A DNA stretch of 64,000 nt, taken from contig NZ_CP031933.2 of assembly GCF_003606365.2 (NCBI RefSeq), forward strand, positions 1,364,001 through 1,428,000. The letters run 5' to 3'. A program made the position numbers and the translations under genes. Source of the DNA: Companilactobacillus zhachilii (lineage in GTDB: Bacteria > Bacillota > Bacilli > Lactobacillales > Lactobacillaceae). Positions 17,724 through 27,157 of this stretch are shown one piece after another; position 1 is the first letter of the stretch; each line of letters begins with the position of its first letter. Below the pieces are notes generated by a model. It searched no databases. It saw nothing but the letters and a program-made list of their open reading frames with translations, and was not told the DNA's origin.

Positions 17724-18242
17724 ATGAAAAAAGAGACTGCGATTTTTGCTGGAGGTTGTTTCTGGTGTATGGTTCAACCTTTTGACGAACAACCAGGGAT
17801 CATTTCGGTTGTATCTGGTTACTGTGGAGGACATGTTGCTAATCCCACGTATGAACAAGTTTGTACGGAAACTACGGGACATGCTGAATCAGTTGAGATA
17901 ACTTATGATGCTGACATTGTTTCGTACAAAGATTTAGTTGAATTGTATTGGCAAATAGCTGATCCGACCGATGCCATGGGTCAATTTCAAGATCGTGGTG
18001 ACAGCTATCGTCCAGTGATTTTTTATCAGAATGAATCTCAAAAAGAAATTGCTGAGACTTCTAAAAAAGCTTTAGTTGAGTCGGGAGAATTTTCTGATCC
18101 AATCGTCACACAAATTCAACCTGCAACAACTTTTTATCCAGCTGAGGATTATCATCAAGACTTTTATAAAAAGAATCCGGAACGTTTTGAACTCGAAGAG
18201 AGTGGCGGACGGGCAGAATTCATGAAAAAACATCGGAAATAG
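17724..18242 (+). CDS. msrA: Peptide-methionine (S)-S-oxide reductase
   Basis: Reduces methionine-S-sulfoxide, complementing MsrB. The 172-residue protein starts [16 protein letters not shown], with the catalytic Cys in GCFWC at residues 11-15, and retains [17 protein letters not shown] and DYHQDF segments typical of MsrA. Its ATG abuts the msrB stop (TAAATG). Confidence 0.95.
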   Translation: MKKETAIFAGGCFWCMVQPFDEQPGIISVVSGYCGGHVANPTYEQVCTETTGHAESVEITYDADIVSYKDLVELYWQIADPTDAMGQFQDRGDSYRPVIFYQNESQKEIAETSKKALVESGEFSDPIVTQIQPATTFYPAEDYHQDFYKKNPERFELEESGGRAEFMKKHRK

Positions 18243-18309
18243 GCTGAAAATACTGCTATTTGTGCTAATATGTTTAGGTAACTTATGACGACTAGGAGAA
18301 TTTTTTAGT

Positions 18310-19188
18310 ATGGGTGAATTAGATAAGCTGATTGAAAGACATCAGAACTTATCCAAAATTTCAATAGCATTTTTATATTCAATTGCTGTTTCGATTGCGG
18401 TTAATATGTTCTGGACACCGGGTGGTATTTATGGTTCTGGTGTAACAGGTGCGGCGCAATTGATTTCAACGATTTCGCATCGCTGGATGCCATTTAATTT
18501 ATCGACTGCGGTGATGTACTTTGCATTAAACGCGCCATTGTTCGTCTTGGCTTGGCGTAAGATCGATCACAAATTCACGATTTTTACGATAATTGCGGTT
18601 GCTTTAGCCAGTACAATGATGCATTTATTGCCACCAGTTAAAATTACGGCCGATCCATTAGTCTGTGCTATCTTTGGTGCGGTTGCCAATGGATTTGGTA
18701 CGGGGATGGCTTTGAGAAACGGAATATCTACTGGTGGTATTGATATTTTAGGAATCATTTTGCGTAAGAAGACTGGTAAAAGTGTCGGAACAATTAATAT
18801 TATGTTCAACATTTTTATCGTTGCATGTGCTGGTTTCCTATTTGGTTGGGTCCACGCGCTTTATAGTGCGGTCAGTATCTTCATCAATGGTCAAGTTATT
18901 GATATGATTTATAACAAGGATCAAAAACTTCAAGTTATGATTGTTACATCTAAACCTAAAAATGTTATTACACAAATTCAAAATGAAATGCGCCGTGGTA
19001 TTACGATTGTTCATGATGCTGAAGGTGCTTATAAACATGAAGAAAAGACAATTTTGTTCACTGTTATTTCCCGTTCAGAATTACATGATTTGGAAAATGC
19101 GATGGCCCTGTCTGATCAACATGCTTTCGTAAGTGTTACTGATACTGTACGAGTCATGGGACGATTTTATCAGGCACATATTTATTAA
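18310..19188 (+). CDS. YitT family membrane protein (DUF2179 domain)
   Basis: A 292-residue integral membrane protein. Five to six helices occupy residues about 17-200 and include the family's GRGST-type motif region (LRNGISTGGIDILGIILRKKTG). A C-terminal soluble DUF2179 domain (about 210-290, with RGITIVHDAEGAYKHEEKTIL) follows. Function of the family is unknown; transport is often assumed. AGGAG precedes the ATG by about 12 bases. A type A element begins right after its stop. Confidence 0.85.
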   Translation: MGELDKLIERHQNLSKISIAFLYSIAVSIAVNMFWTPGGIYGSGVTGAAQLISTISHRWMPFNLSTAVMYFALNAPLFVLAWRKIDHKFTIFTIIAVALASTMMHLLPPVKITADPLVCAIFGAVANGFGTGMALRNGISTGGIDILGIILRKKTGKSVGTINIMFNIFIVACAGFLFGWVHALYSAVSIFINGQVIDMIYNKDQKLQVMIVTSKPKNVITQIQNEMRRGITIVHDAEGAYKHEEKTILFTVISRSELHDLENAMALSDQHAFVSVTDTVRVMGRFYQAHIY

Positions 19189-19220
19189 TTCAGAGAGTGG
19201 GACAAAGTTGGTTAGTTGCC

Positions 19221-19395
19221 GTCTCTGGGCGCAAGAAATGTTGGCGCTGTGGGGACCGGTTCGAGCCGAAAGGCGGTCTCGAACCTCGATTTTGAACTTC
19301 GCAAAGTACGCGAATTTCAAAACTCGTCCCGTGGTGTAATGGCTAAAGCCATAACACCACCCTCACTGCTGTCAACATTTCTTGCACCCAGAGAC
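19221..19395 (-). repeat. Dispersed multi-helix structured repeat, copy 5
   Basis: Subtype A, inverted. The outer arm GCAAGAAATGTTG pairs with CAACATTTCTTGC. In the core's sense the hairpin is ATGGC-TTTA-GCCAT and the last helix is GTTCGAG/CTCGAAC, a compensatory variant of the ATTCGAG/CTCGAAT seen in copy 4. Confidence 0.9.
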
Positions 19396-19476
19396 TAATA
19401 TATTCGTTGTTTTTTTATATGGTATAACTAATTGATTCGATAAAGGGATTATGTGTTATTTGAAATTGAATATGAG

Positions 19477-19530
19477 TAAAAGGCTAGATGCTTTTCCAGA
19501 TATAAATTCAGAAAAAGCATCTAGCCTTTT
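19477..19530 (+). terminator. Terminator-like hairpin inside the type A element
   Basis: AAAAGGCTAGATGCTTTT pairs with AAAAGCATCTAGCCTTTT. Compared with 7031-7087 the stem carries matched changes (GATGC/GCATC against GATAT/ATATC), so pairing is kept. It lies downstream of the YitT gene. Confidence 0.7.
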
Positions 19531-19566
19531 TATATTCAATTCTATAACCAAAATTGAGAAAGAACC

Positions 19567-19650
19567 CGATTTTGGATTGCGGTCTTGTTTGGTTTAAGCG
19601 GAAAAAGCTATGTTTTGTCTCACGTTTATGCTGCATGTTTAAGGCAAAAA
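19567..19650 (-). repeat. Half copy of the second hairpin repeat family
   Basis: GGATTGCGGTCTTG, then TTTAAGCGGAAAAAGCTATG and CTCACGTTTATGCTGCAT, match inverted one arm and the tail of 20655-20785. The other arm is missing. It abuts the end of a type A element, as does the half copy at 13800-13875. Confidence 0.45.
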
Positions 19651-19729
19651 TAGTTATGTCACAGTCCATTTTCGTTGGCCGATATTCCTATGCTATAATT
19701 TTGTTAGTTAAAGTCAGGGAGGTTTTTTG

Positions 19730-20632
19730 ATGATAATAGGTTCGCACGTTGCAATGAAGGCACCTAAAATGTTGGTCGGCTCAGCTGAAGAGGCACACAG
19801 CTATGGAGCAAACGCAATGATGATTTTTACGGGTGCACCACAGAATACTCGCCGTAAAGATGTTTCCGATATGAAGATTCCCGAAGGTCAAAAACTTTTG
19901 AAGGAATATGGGATTGATCATATTATCGGTCATGCTCCCTACATCGTTAATTTAGGAAATACTATTAAACCAGATAAATTACCGTTTGGGATTTCATTTA
20001 TGCATGATGAATTTCTTCGAGCTGATGCTTTAGGAATTGAAGCAATTAGTTTTCATCCTGGAGCTCATTTAAAGGCTGGTGCAGATGTGGCCTTGAAACA
20101 GATTGGTCAAGCTTTGAATGAAGCAATTATGCCAGATCAAAAAGTTAGTGTTGCGATTGAAACGATGGCCGGTAAGGGAACTGAAGTAGGGATTACTTTT
20201 GAACAAATTGCTGAAATCTTTGATAATTGCGCACAGAATGATAAATTATCAGTCACAATGGATACGTGTCATATGAACGATGCTGGTTATGATGTAAAAA
20301 ATGATTTTGATGGTGTATTGAATCAATTTGATCATATTATCGGTTTAGACAAGTTGTCGGTCATCCATTTGAATGATTCTAAGAATGAAATGGGTTCACA
20401 TAAAGATCGCCACACAGATATCGGTTTTGGAACGATTGGTTTTGATGCTTTGAGTTATGTGGCTCATCATCCACAATTGGAGAATGTACCCAAGATTATG
20501 GAAACACCTTATGTTAAGAAAGATGAAAATGATAAAAAGGGTGTCGCACCATATAAAGCTGAAATTGAAATGTTACGTAGTAATGTCTTTGATCCGCAGA
20601 TGAAGGAAAACTTGTTAGCTGGAAAGTATTAG
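19730..20632 (+). CDS. nfo: Endonuclease IV (deoxyribonuclease IV)
   Basis: AP endonuclease of base-excision repair; cuts DNA at abasic sites. A TIM-barrel protein of 300 residues with metal-site motifs typical of the family: HAPYIVNL near 66, SFHPGAH near 107, IETMAGKG near 144, TMDTCHMNDAGYD near 182, IHLNDSKNEMGSHKDRH near 214 and MKETP-like IMETPY near 258. I chose ATG 19730 over TTG 19727 because AGGGAGG is 7 bases upstream. It appears monocistronic. Confidence 0.95.
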   Translation: MIIGSHVAMKAPKMLVGSAEEAHSYGANAMMIFTGAPQNTRRKDVSDMKIPEGQKLLKEYGIDHIIGHAPYIVNLGNTIKPDKLPFGISFMHDEFLRADALGIEAISFHPGAHLKAGADVALKQIGQALNEAIMPDQKVSVAIETMAGKGTEVGITFEQIAEIFDNCAQNDKLSVTMDTCHMNDAGYDVKNDFDGVLNQFDHIIGLDKLSVIHLNDSKNEMGSHKDRHTDIGFGTIGFDALSYVAHHPQLENVPKIMETPYVKKDENDKKGVAPYKAEIEMLRSNVFDPQMKENLLAGKY

Positions 20633-20654
20633 GCAATTTAGTCAGCTTTATATA

Positions 20655-20785
20655 TTCAGCACGTGAAACAGGACATAGATTTTTTTGCTTAAAACAGTAA
20701 ATGGCTCCAATAATCCAAATCGGATTACTGGAGCCATTTGTCTTAGTGCTCGAAAGCTGAACTCGCTTTGTTTCATTATTAACCA
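20655..20785. repeat. Hairpin repeat, second family (copy 2)
   Basis: Stem 20699-20716 with 20722-20739 (AAATGGCTCCA and TGGAGCCATTT), flanked by GCACGTGAAACAGGA on the left and GAAAGCTGAACTCG on the right, matching 8045-8170. It lies between the convergent nfo and PPDK-regulator genes and could terminate both. Confidence 0.7.
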
Positions 20786-20822
20786 AAGATGGTAATGTCG
20801 AATCTAAGCTGTACTCATACTG

Positions 20823-21644
20823 TTAACTATTTTGGTAACCGTTGAAGTGAAGTTTTTCCATAATGATAGCGGCTGTCTCTTCAATTGAACGGTCGGCAAC
20901 GTTGATTACGGGACAACCAAGTTCTTTGTAAATTTCGTTTGAGTAGTCTAATTCTTTCTTGATTTCGTCGCTGTCTGAGTATGTTGTGTCAGGATCAAGA
21001 CCGTATGCAATCATTCTTTGACGACGAATTTTGAGTAAAACGTTCATATCATTAGTTAAGCCAATGATTTTCTTCTTGTCAACGCTCCATAATTGCTCTG
21101 GGAGGTTAGTTGTTGGTCCTAGCGGTAAGTTAGCAACCTTGATATTCTTGTTGGCTAGATAGAGCGATAGAGGGGTTTTCGAAGTTCTGGAGATTCCTAG
21201 CAAAACTAAATCAGCTTCGAGCAATCCTTTAGGGTTTTGACCATCGTCGTTTGTTATCGTAAATTCCATCGCCGAAATCATATCGAAGTAGTTCTTATCT
21301 AGTTCATGAAGCAATCCTTTTTTGCGTAGAGGTTCTTGATGAGTCATTTGTGAGAAGGTACCAATAATAGGGTTAAGGATATCGTAATAAACAATTCCGT
21401 TATCTTGGCAAAATTGGTTGATTCTATTGCAAATTTCTTTTGAAACAATCGTGTGTAAAACGACTGCTTTCTTGTCTTTTGCCATAGATAAGATATTTTC
21501 TAGCTGCATGTCCATTTTTATGAATGGATATTTTGTAAATGTGGTATCCATCTCTGGAAATTGGATAAATGCTGCTCTAGCAACTCTTAAAGCGGTTTCT
21601 CCGACACCATCGGAGAGAACAAAAACGTCTAATTTCTGATTCAT
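20823..21644 (-). CDS. Pyruvate phosphate dikinase regulatory protein (kinase/pyrophosphorylase)
   Basis: DUF299-family bifunctional enzyme that phosphorylates and dephosphorylates PPDK or PEP synthase with ADP/Pi. The 273-residue protein starts MNQKLDVFVLSDGVGETA and contains the P-loop-like LLGISRTSKTPLSLYLANK near residue 150 and GLTNDMNVLLKIRRQRM near 205, both family signatures. ATG 21644 lies 8 bases after GGAGG, so it is preferred over an in-frame TTG further upstream. It diverges from rpsU; in Bacillus the homologue (yqfL) also lies in the dnaG neighbourhood. Confidence 0.9.
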   Translation of the reverse strand: MNQKLDVFVLSDGVGETALRVARAAFIQFPEMDTTFTKYPFIKMDMQLENILSMAKDKKAVVLHTIVSKEICNRINQFCQDNGIVYYDILNPIIGTFSQMTHQEPLRKKGLLHELDKNYFDMISAMEFTITNDDGQNPKGLLEADLVLLGISRTSKTPLSLYLANKNIKVANLPLGPTTNLPEQLWSVDKKKIIGLTNDMNVLLKIRRQRMIAYGLDPDTTYSDSDEIKKELDYSNEIYKELGCPVINVADRSIEETAAIIMEKLHFNGYQNS

Positions 21645-21767
21645 AATAAATTCCTCCAAAAAAATGTAAAAAAATATTTGAACATTAGCTTCTTTTTGTT
21701 ATAATAACATATGAACTGCTAGAGCAATAGTACAGTTACGTTAAAAATCGGAAGGAGGGATTATCAT

Positions 21768-21950
21768 ATGGCAAAAACCGTCGTTCGTGAAAACGAGTCG
21801 CTTGATGATGCTCTTCGTCGATTCAAACGTTCCGTTTCAAAGAGTGGTACTCTTCAAGAATATAGAAAACGTGAGTTTTACGAAAAGCCAAGTGTTAAGA
21901 GAAAGCTTAAGTCAGAGGCTGCTCGTAAGCGCAATAAGAAACGTCGTTAA
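21768..21950 (+). CDS. rpsU: 30S ribosomal protein S21
   Basis: Small basic ribosomal protein, 60 residues, helping initiation on the 30S subunit. [21 protein letters not shown] and the Arg/Lys-rich tail are typical of the family. A strong GGAAGGAGG site precedes the ATG and a terminator follows closely. Confidence 0.97.
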   Translation: MAKTVVRENESLDDALRRFKRSVSKSGTLQEYRKREFYEKPSVKRKLKSEAARKRNKKRR

Positions 21951-21962
21951 TCGATAGTTTAT

Positions 21963-22003
21963 TAAGAAAGTCCATACAGGCATTTGCTTGTGCGGGCTTT
22001 TTT
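21963..22003 (+). terminator. Rho-independent terminator after rpsU
   Basis: AAAGTCC and GGGCTTT close a hairpin with an inner CAGGC/GCTTG-type stem, followed by T8. Confidence 0.7.
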
Positions 22004-22364
22004 TTGACGTCTAATGAAGTTCAAAATAGCAGATTATGGTAGTTTTTAATTGTAGGATAAAATGTTTAAAAAAATGATGTTTAGTAACCTATAAAACAGA
22101 CTGCTAAAAACATTGCAATTGTCAAAGTAAGAAGGGCTAAATTAGCATCAGCCGGGTTGGTGCATTTAACTGTTACAATGCGTATTATTAGTATAATCAG
22201 AGTGGTAAAATAAAATTAAGTAATGCGTAGCGCTAGTTGATTTTTTGACCATGAATTTAAAATGGTTTTTAAAATCGAAATGTACTTCATATCTTATCGT
22301 TTCAGTCGTTAATGGTAGATAGTGCTTAAAGTTATTTACTATTAATTCAAAGGTAAGTAATGAA

Positions 22365-22542
22365 CTAGCCGGAAAGAACAAGAATTTAGATCGCTGTGCG
22401 GCTGGCGTTGGCACTTGAGTGCCTACATCACGGAACGAATTTTGAAACTCGCGATTTGTGCGAGGTTCAAAATCGAGCCGAAAGACACAAGGCTGTCGGC
22501 GGTCCCCATAGCGACCTAAATTTCTTGTTCTTGGAGGCGGCA
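22365..22542 (+). repeat. Dispersed multi-helix structured repeat, copy 6
   Basis: Subtype B, forward: CTAGCCGGAAAGAACAAG to TTCTTGGAGGCGGCA. The hairpin is GGCAC-TTGA-GTGCC (the loop differs by one base from TTTA). The last helix is GCCGA/TCGGC instead of ATTCGAG/CTCGAAT. It fills part of the 22004-22652 gap; the remainder is AT-rich with no supported gene. Confidence 0.9.
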
Positions 22543-22652
22543 TATTTAATTAGCCAAGCGTTATATTTAACTGATATTATAGCGTTATATAAGTGATTAG
22601 TATTACTTGGTGTGCTATCATTCAAAGTAATACACGGGAGGATCGAACTTTA

Positions 22653-23630
22653 TTGACAGAAAACGTTGAACAAATTAAAAAGAGCATTCAAATCAAGAAT
22701 CCTCAAAATGCGGTTAACCTTTTTGGCGTTAATGATAGTAACTTGCATTTGATTGAAGAAGGTTTGGATGTTCAAATTCATGCATTTGGTGATCAATTAG
22801 ATGTGTCAGGTGTTGAAAATAATGTGAATAATGCAACATCGTTGTTGCGTAAATTGATGGAATTAGTCCAGTCGGGTGTTAGTCTTGGTGCGGCTGATGT
22901 TGTCAGTGGCCTTAAGATGGTTGAGCGTGGAACTTTAGATTATTTCGGTGACTTGTACAAAGATGAATTAATTAAAGATTTCAGTGGCAAACCTGTTCGT
23001 GTACGAAACTTTGGTCAGAGACAATATGTTAATGCCATTAATCACAATGACATTACTTTCGGAATTGGACCTGCTGGTACTGGTAAAACATATTTAGCTG
23101 TTGTTATGGCGGTTGCTGCTTTGAAACAAGGTACTGTGCAAAGAATTATTTTGACACGTCCGGCAGTTGAAGCTGGTGAAAGTCTAGGTTTCTTGCCAGG
23201 TGATTTGAAAGAAAAAGTTGACCCATATATGCGGCCTATCTATGATGCCTTGTATGCTATTATGGGTTCAGATCATACTGGTCGTTTGTTGGAACGTGGA
23301 GTGATCGAAGTTGCGCCATTAGCTTATATGCGTGGTCGAACTTTGGATGAGGCTTTTGTAATCTTAGATGAGGCTCAAAATACGACACGTGAACAAATGA
23401 AGATGTTTTTGACACGTTTAGGTTTTGGTTCAAAGATGATTGTAAATGGAGATATTTCGCAAATCGATTTACCAGGACATACACGGAGTGGATTAGTTCA
23501 AGCACAACATATTTTAACTAATTTGCCACACGTTGAATTCGTTAACTTTAGTTCAGCCGATGTTGTCAGACATCCAGTTGTAGCTGAAATCATTGATGCT
23601 TATGAAGATTCAGATAAAATAGAAAAATAA
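22653..23630 (+). CDS. phoH: PhoH family ATPase
   Basis: Cytosolic P-loop ATPase of the PhoH/YbeZ family, linked to RNA metabolism and usually adjacent to ybeY, as here. About 325 residues: N-terminal domain, then Walker A GPAGTGKT (139-146), followed by FVILDEAQNTT (Walker B) and NGDISQIDLP. The start is TTG 22653, 11 bases after GGGAGG; the longer frame upstream lacks a binding site and runs out of the intergenic region. ybeY follows 15 bases later. Confidence 0.93.
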   Translation: MTENVEQIKKSIQIKNPQNAVNLFGVNDSNLHLIEEGLDVQIHAFGDQLDVSGVENNVNNATSLLRKLMELVQSGVSLGAADVVSGLKMVERGTLDYFGDLYKDELIKDFSGKPVRVRNFGQRQYVNAINHNDITFGIGPAGTGKTYLAVVMAVAALKQGTVQRIILTRPAVEAGESLGFLPGDLKEKVDPYMRPIYDALYAIMGSDHTGRLLERGVIEVAPLAYMRGRTLDEAFVILDEAQNTTREQMKMFLTRLGFGSKMIVNGDISQIDLPGHTRSGLVQAQHILTNLPHVEFVNFSSADVVRHPVVAEIIDAYEDSDKIEK

Positions 23631-23645
23631 TTACTGGGGATTATT

Positions 23646-24116
23646 ATGGACTTAGAAATTTATAATGATGATAATTTAATTGATCAAAAACGTGAAAATT
23701 GGGTTAAAGATATTGTCCAATTCACCTTCAACAAATTGGATTTAAAAGATAGTACACAACTATCGATCCACTTTGTTACTAAAGATAAAATTCATGAAAT
23801 CAACAAAGAATATCGTGATACCGACCGAGCAACTGACGTAATCAGCTTTGCTATCAACGATGGTGAAGATTCACTTGATTATCTAGAAGCTCAAATTCCG
23901 GATTTACCAGTTGATTTAGGTGACTTATTTATCAGTGTCGAAATTGTTGATGAACATGCTAAGGATTATGAACACTCCTTTGATCGTGAACTAGGTTACA
24001 CAATCGTTCATGGAATCTTGCACTTGAATGGATATGACCATATCAAGCCTGAAGAAGAAAAAGTTATGATTGGTTTGCAAGAAAAAATTCTAAGCGCTTA
24101 TGGTTTAGAGAAATAA
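23646..24116 (+). CDS. ybeY: rRNA maturation endoribonuclease YbeY
   Basis: Metal-dependent RNase involved in 16S rRNA 3' end maturation and ribosome quality control. The 156-residue protein carries the zinc motif HGILHLNGYDH at 122-132 and RATDVISFA near 61. It is in an operon with phoH and followed by a terminator. The diacylglycerol kinase gene that often comes next in lactobacilli is not here. Confidence 0.95.
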   Translation: MDLEIYNDDNLIDQKRENWVKDIVQFTFNKLDLKDSTQLSIHFVTKDKIHEINKEYRDTDRATDVISFAINDGEDSLDYLEAQIPDLPVDLGDLFISVEIVDEHAKDYEHSFDRELGYTIVHGILHLNGYDHIKPEEEKVMIGLQEKILSAYGLEK

Positions 24117-24132
24117 ATCGAATAGAGTGGAA

Positions 24133-24172
24133 CAAAAAAAGAAATCCATAAAATTGGGTTTCTTTTTTTGGC
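24133..24172 (+). terminator. Rho-independent terminator after ybeY
   Basis: AAAGAAATCC and GGGTTTCTTT form a 9-10 bp stem around an AT-rich loop, then T-rich sequence. Confidence 0.8.
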
Positions 24173-24368
24173 CTCAATTAAGTAGAGTTTATAAATATCG
24201 GTATAATCATTCACCATCGAACAAAACATCACCATTTTCAAACACGTATTCTGTGTGTGGTGATAGATTTCTTTTGCGACACTAGGTATGATAGGAGAAG
24301 TTGTTTTTTACTAAAATAGAATTTCAATACTAGCAGTTGTAACTGGTAGTTAATAGAGAGGAAAACGA

Positions 24369-25357
24369 ATGCGAATTCTAAACATAATTGACCATATCTT
24401 GGATAAGGATTCTGGCAACGCAGTGTTGTCGCAAAAGGAGATTCCCAGGGACAATCTTGAAGTTTCTAAGTATGTTGAAAAAGTGATTGATAAATTTGAA
24501 AATAGTGAGTATGTGGAGCTAGATTTATCACGAATTCCGATGCTTGAGCAATTTTGGAATGGTCGTGGAGAGTTCCAACAGCTAACGGAAAAATTTGCCT
24601 TAGATTATTTTGAAGCTATCAAGGCGAATGAAAAATTCCTGGTGGCGACTTGTTATTCTTTAATGTTGAACTTGACGATTTGGGCCCAGTGATTGGGATT
24701 GCCAAGCTGGACTATACTAAGCGTTATATTCATAACGTTGAATATGACGAGGATGCGTTAGTGAACAACATCATTCAAAACAACAGCATTTTGCCCTCGC
24801 CGGGACAAGGTGTCAAAAATATGATTTTGATTGACGCAAAAAAAGTGAAAATTCGTGAACAACAATATACTGGCGAAAGCGGTAAATGGCTGATGTCCAG
24901 GGATTTTCTTGATGTTAAGGCGGTACCAAATAAAGTGTCAACCAATGTTAAGCAGATCAAGAAGTCGATTCAAAAAATTTCGGAAAAATATGATGATGCG
25001 GATGACTTTACGATTACCTCTAAAACACAACAGGCAATCCATGATAGCCTTGAAACCGATGGCGTGATTGACAATGATTACGTTGCTGATGTGGTCTTTG
25101 AGCAGAAAGAAGATGCTAAAGCAGAGTTCAAGGAGCAACTGTCCAAGAAAGCCATTGAGCCAGTTGTGACAGTGCCAAATATCAATTATTTTGAAAAGAA
25201 ATATGAGCGACAAAAGATTAAGTTAGACAATGGCATCGAAATCAATGTACCGATAAGTTTATTGAAGGATAGGGATGCAATTGAGTTTGAAACGAATCCA
25301 GACGGCAGTACTTCAGTCGTAATTAAGAATGTGGGAAGTTTGAAGAGTAACTTTTAG
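24369..25357 (+). pseudogene. Nucleoid-associated protein (NdpA-like), frameshifted
   Basis: The two parts (24369-24692 and the frame open to 25357) together make about 329 residues that look like the 37-kDa nucleoid-associated family: N-terminal VLSQKEIPRDN, LEVSKYVEKVIDKF, then in the other frame GGDLLFFNVELDD, GIAKLDYTKRY, the SKTQQAIHDSL helix and a C-terminal ISLLKDRDAIEFETNPDGS. At 24638-24641 the sequence is CTGGTGG; one more G would give FLGGDLLFF and restore a single frame. The second part has no binding site of its own, so the gene is probably inactive unless the indel is an assembly error. Confidence 0.75.
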
Positions 25358-25546
25358 GGCTTGTACTGGGAAAGGTGCTAGGTAGTAAAGCCAAAGCATA
25401 TTTTAGGAATATGTGGTGATAGTTGACATTTTTGACTCTGAATTTGAAAGTAATTTAAATCAAAAGATTCGAATATGTTCTATACCCTATTATCTTAGTT
25501 ATCAACGACATGGTGAGACACTGTTTCTTCAAAAATAAAGAGCACA

Positions 25547-25728
25547 CTAGCCGGAAAAAGCAAGAAATTTAGGTCGCTGTGAAGGTGATGTTAGGGATTT
25601 ATCCCTTACATCACGGGACGACTTTTGAAACTCGCGGTTCTTGCGAGGTTCAAAAGCGAGATTCGAGACCGCCCTTTGGCTCGAATCGGTCCCATAGCTA
25701 TCTAAATTTCTTGCTCTTGGAGGCGGAA
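25547..25728 (+). repeat. Dispersed multi-helix structured repeat, copy 7
   Basis: Subtype B, forward: CTAGCCGGAAAAAGCAAG to CTTGCTCTTGGAGGCGGAA. Hairpin AGGGA-TTTA-TCCCT, last helix ATTCGAG/CTCGAAT. It lies between the broken nucleoid-protein gene and cdd. The preceding 190 bases (25358-25546) hold nothing I can identify. Confidence 0.9.
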
Positions 25729-25838
25729 TATTTAACCACCCCACACGTATTTCGTGACTTTTATTTCAAATCCTTTTTTTAAACATTCATCTGTATTATA
25801 ATTATTAACTGAGATACACAAAAAAGGAGACTGAACTA

Positions 25839-26240
25839 GTGGAAATTACTGAAAAGCAATTATTTGATGTTGCAAGTAAGGCGATGGAAAACGCCTATGC
25901 ACCTTACTCACATTACACGGTTGGAGCAGCAATTTTATGTGATGATGGAAAAATCTATTCTGGGGTCAACGTAGAAAATGCCTCATACGGACTTACGAAT
26001 TGTGCTGAAAGGACGGCGATTTTTAAAGCTGTTTCTGAAGGTGCTAAGCACGTTTCAAAGATTGTCATAATTAATGGAACACAAGAGTTATCAAAGCCTT
26101 GTGGTGCCTGTCGTCAAGTTATGAGCGAGTTTATGGACTCAGAAGACATTGTTTATTTAGCTAATAAAACGAATGATTTTAAAGAATATACTTTCAAAGA
26201 AATTTTGCCACTAGCATTCAGTGATAAGGACATGGATTAA
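25839..26240 (+). CDS. cdd: Cytidine deaminase
   Basis: Deaminates cytidine and deoxycytidine to uridine and deoxyuridine (pyrimidine salvage). The 133-residue protein has the catalytic CAE motif at 55-57 (NCAERTA) and zinc ligands Cys88 and Cys91 in PCGACRQV. The start is GTG, well placed behind AAAGGAG. It heads the cdd-era-recO operon, with a 2-base gap to era. Confidence 0.95.
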   Translation: MEITEKQLFDVASKAMENAYAPYSHYTVGAAILCDDGKIYSGVNVENASYGLTNCAERTAIFKAVSEGAKHVSKIVIINGTQELSKPCGACRQVMSEFMDSEDIVYLANKTNDFKEYTFKEILPLAFSDKDMD

Positions 26241-26242
26241 TT

Positions 26243-27157
26243 ATGGATAATAAGAATTATAAATCAGGTTTCGTTGCCATTATTGGACGCCCCAATGTTG
26301 GTAAATCAACATTTATGAACCGGATTATTAAAGAACAAATTGCTATCACTTCACCAAAAGCACAAACGACTAGAAATAAAATCCAAGGTATTTATACTGA
26401 CAATGAACGTCAAATCATTTTCTTGGATACACCTGGTATTCACAAGCCTCACAATGACTTGGATCAATATATGGATAAAGCAGCTATCTCAGCTTTAAAA
26501 GAAGTTGATGCTGTTCTGTTTATGACTGAAGCTGGCGAACAAGCTGGACCTGGTGACAAGTTTATTATTGAAGAATTAAAGAAAGTTAAAGCTCCGGTTT
26601 TCTTAGTGCTTAATAAGATTGATTTAATCAATCCCGATGAAATGGCTCCTCAAATTGATGAATACAAAGATTTGATGGATTTTGCCGAAATCATTCCAAT
26701 TTCAGCTACGAACGGTAATAATATCGATGATTTAATTGATACTTTGACGAAACATCTACCAGTTGGACCACAATATTATGCAGATGACCAAATTACTGAT
26801 CACCCAGAGTACTTTATTGTCGGTGAATTGATTCGTGAAAAGATTTTGGAAGACACACGAGATGAAATTCCTCATTCGATTGCGGTCGTGGTTGAATCAA
26901 TGAATCAACGTAGTGAAGCTGGTAAACTTCAAATTGAAGCTAATATTTACGTTGAACGTGAAAGCCAAAAACCAATTGTTATTGGTCGCGGTGGTGCTAT
27001 GTTGAAGAACATTGGTATTGGTTCAAGAATTAAGATTGAACATTTGCTTGGTGAAAAAGTTAATTTGAAACTTTGGGTTCGTGTAAAGAAGAACTGGCGT
27101 GACGATAAAGCCTTTCTAGCAAGTGCTGGTTACTCATTGAAGGACTTTAAAGATTAA
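26243..27157 (+). CDS. era: GTPase Era
   Basis: Essential GTPase that binds 16S rRNA and helps 30S assembly. Of its 304 residues, the N-terminal half holds G1 GRPNVGKST (15-23), G3 DTPG (about 62) and G4 NKID (about 124), and the C-terminal KH domain contains [13 protein letters not shown]. The stop codon overlaps recO's ATG by one base. Confidence 0.97.
   Translation: MDNKNYKSGFVAIIGRPNVGKSTFMNRIIKEQIAITSPKAQTTRNKIQGIYTDNERQIIFLDTPGIHKPHNDLDQYMDKAAISALKEVDAVLFMTEAGEQAGPGDKFIIEELKKVKAPVFLVLNKIDLINPDEMAPQIDEYKDLMDFAEIIPISATNGNNIDDLIDTLTKHLPVGPQYYADDQITDHPEYFIVGELIREKILEDTRDEIPHSIAVVVESMNQRSEAGKLQIEANIYVERESQKPIVIGRGGAMLKNIGIGSRIKIEHLLGEKVNLKLWVRVKKNWRDDKAFLASAGYSLKDFKD

Larger units (their letters stand above)
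19198..19566 (+). mobile_element. Compound MITE-like element, type A (copy 3)
   Basis: The left end GGGACAAAGTTGGTTAG is a degenerate inverted copy of the right end ATAACCAAAATTGAGAAAG plus AACC (to 19566). It contains the structured core at 19221-19395, an AT-rich spacer matching that of 6752-7123 and a terminator-like hairpin. No frame of its own. Confidence 0.7.

Noticed and set aside
24207-24281. Minus-strand fragment reading SPHTEYVFENGDVLFDGE before a stop
   Set aside because: It looks protein-like, but only about 25 codons are open and there is no start; too short to call a gene remnant.
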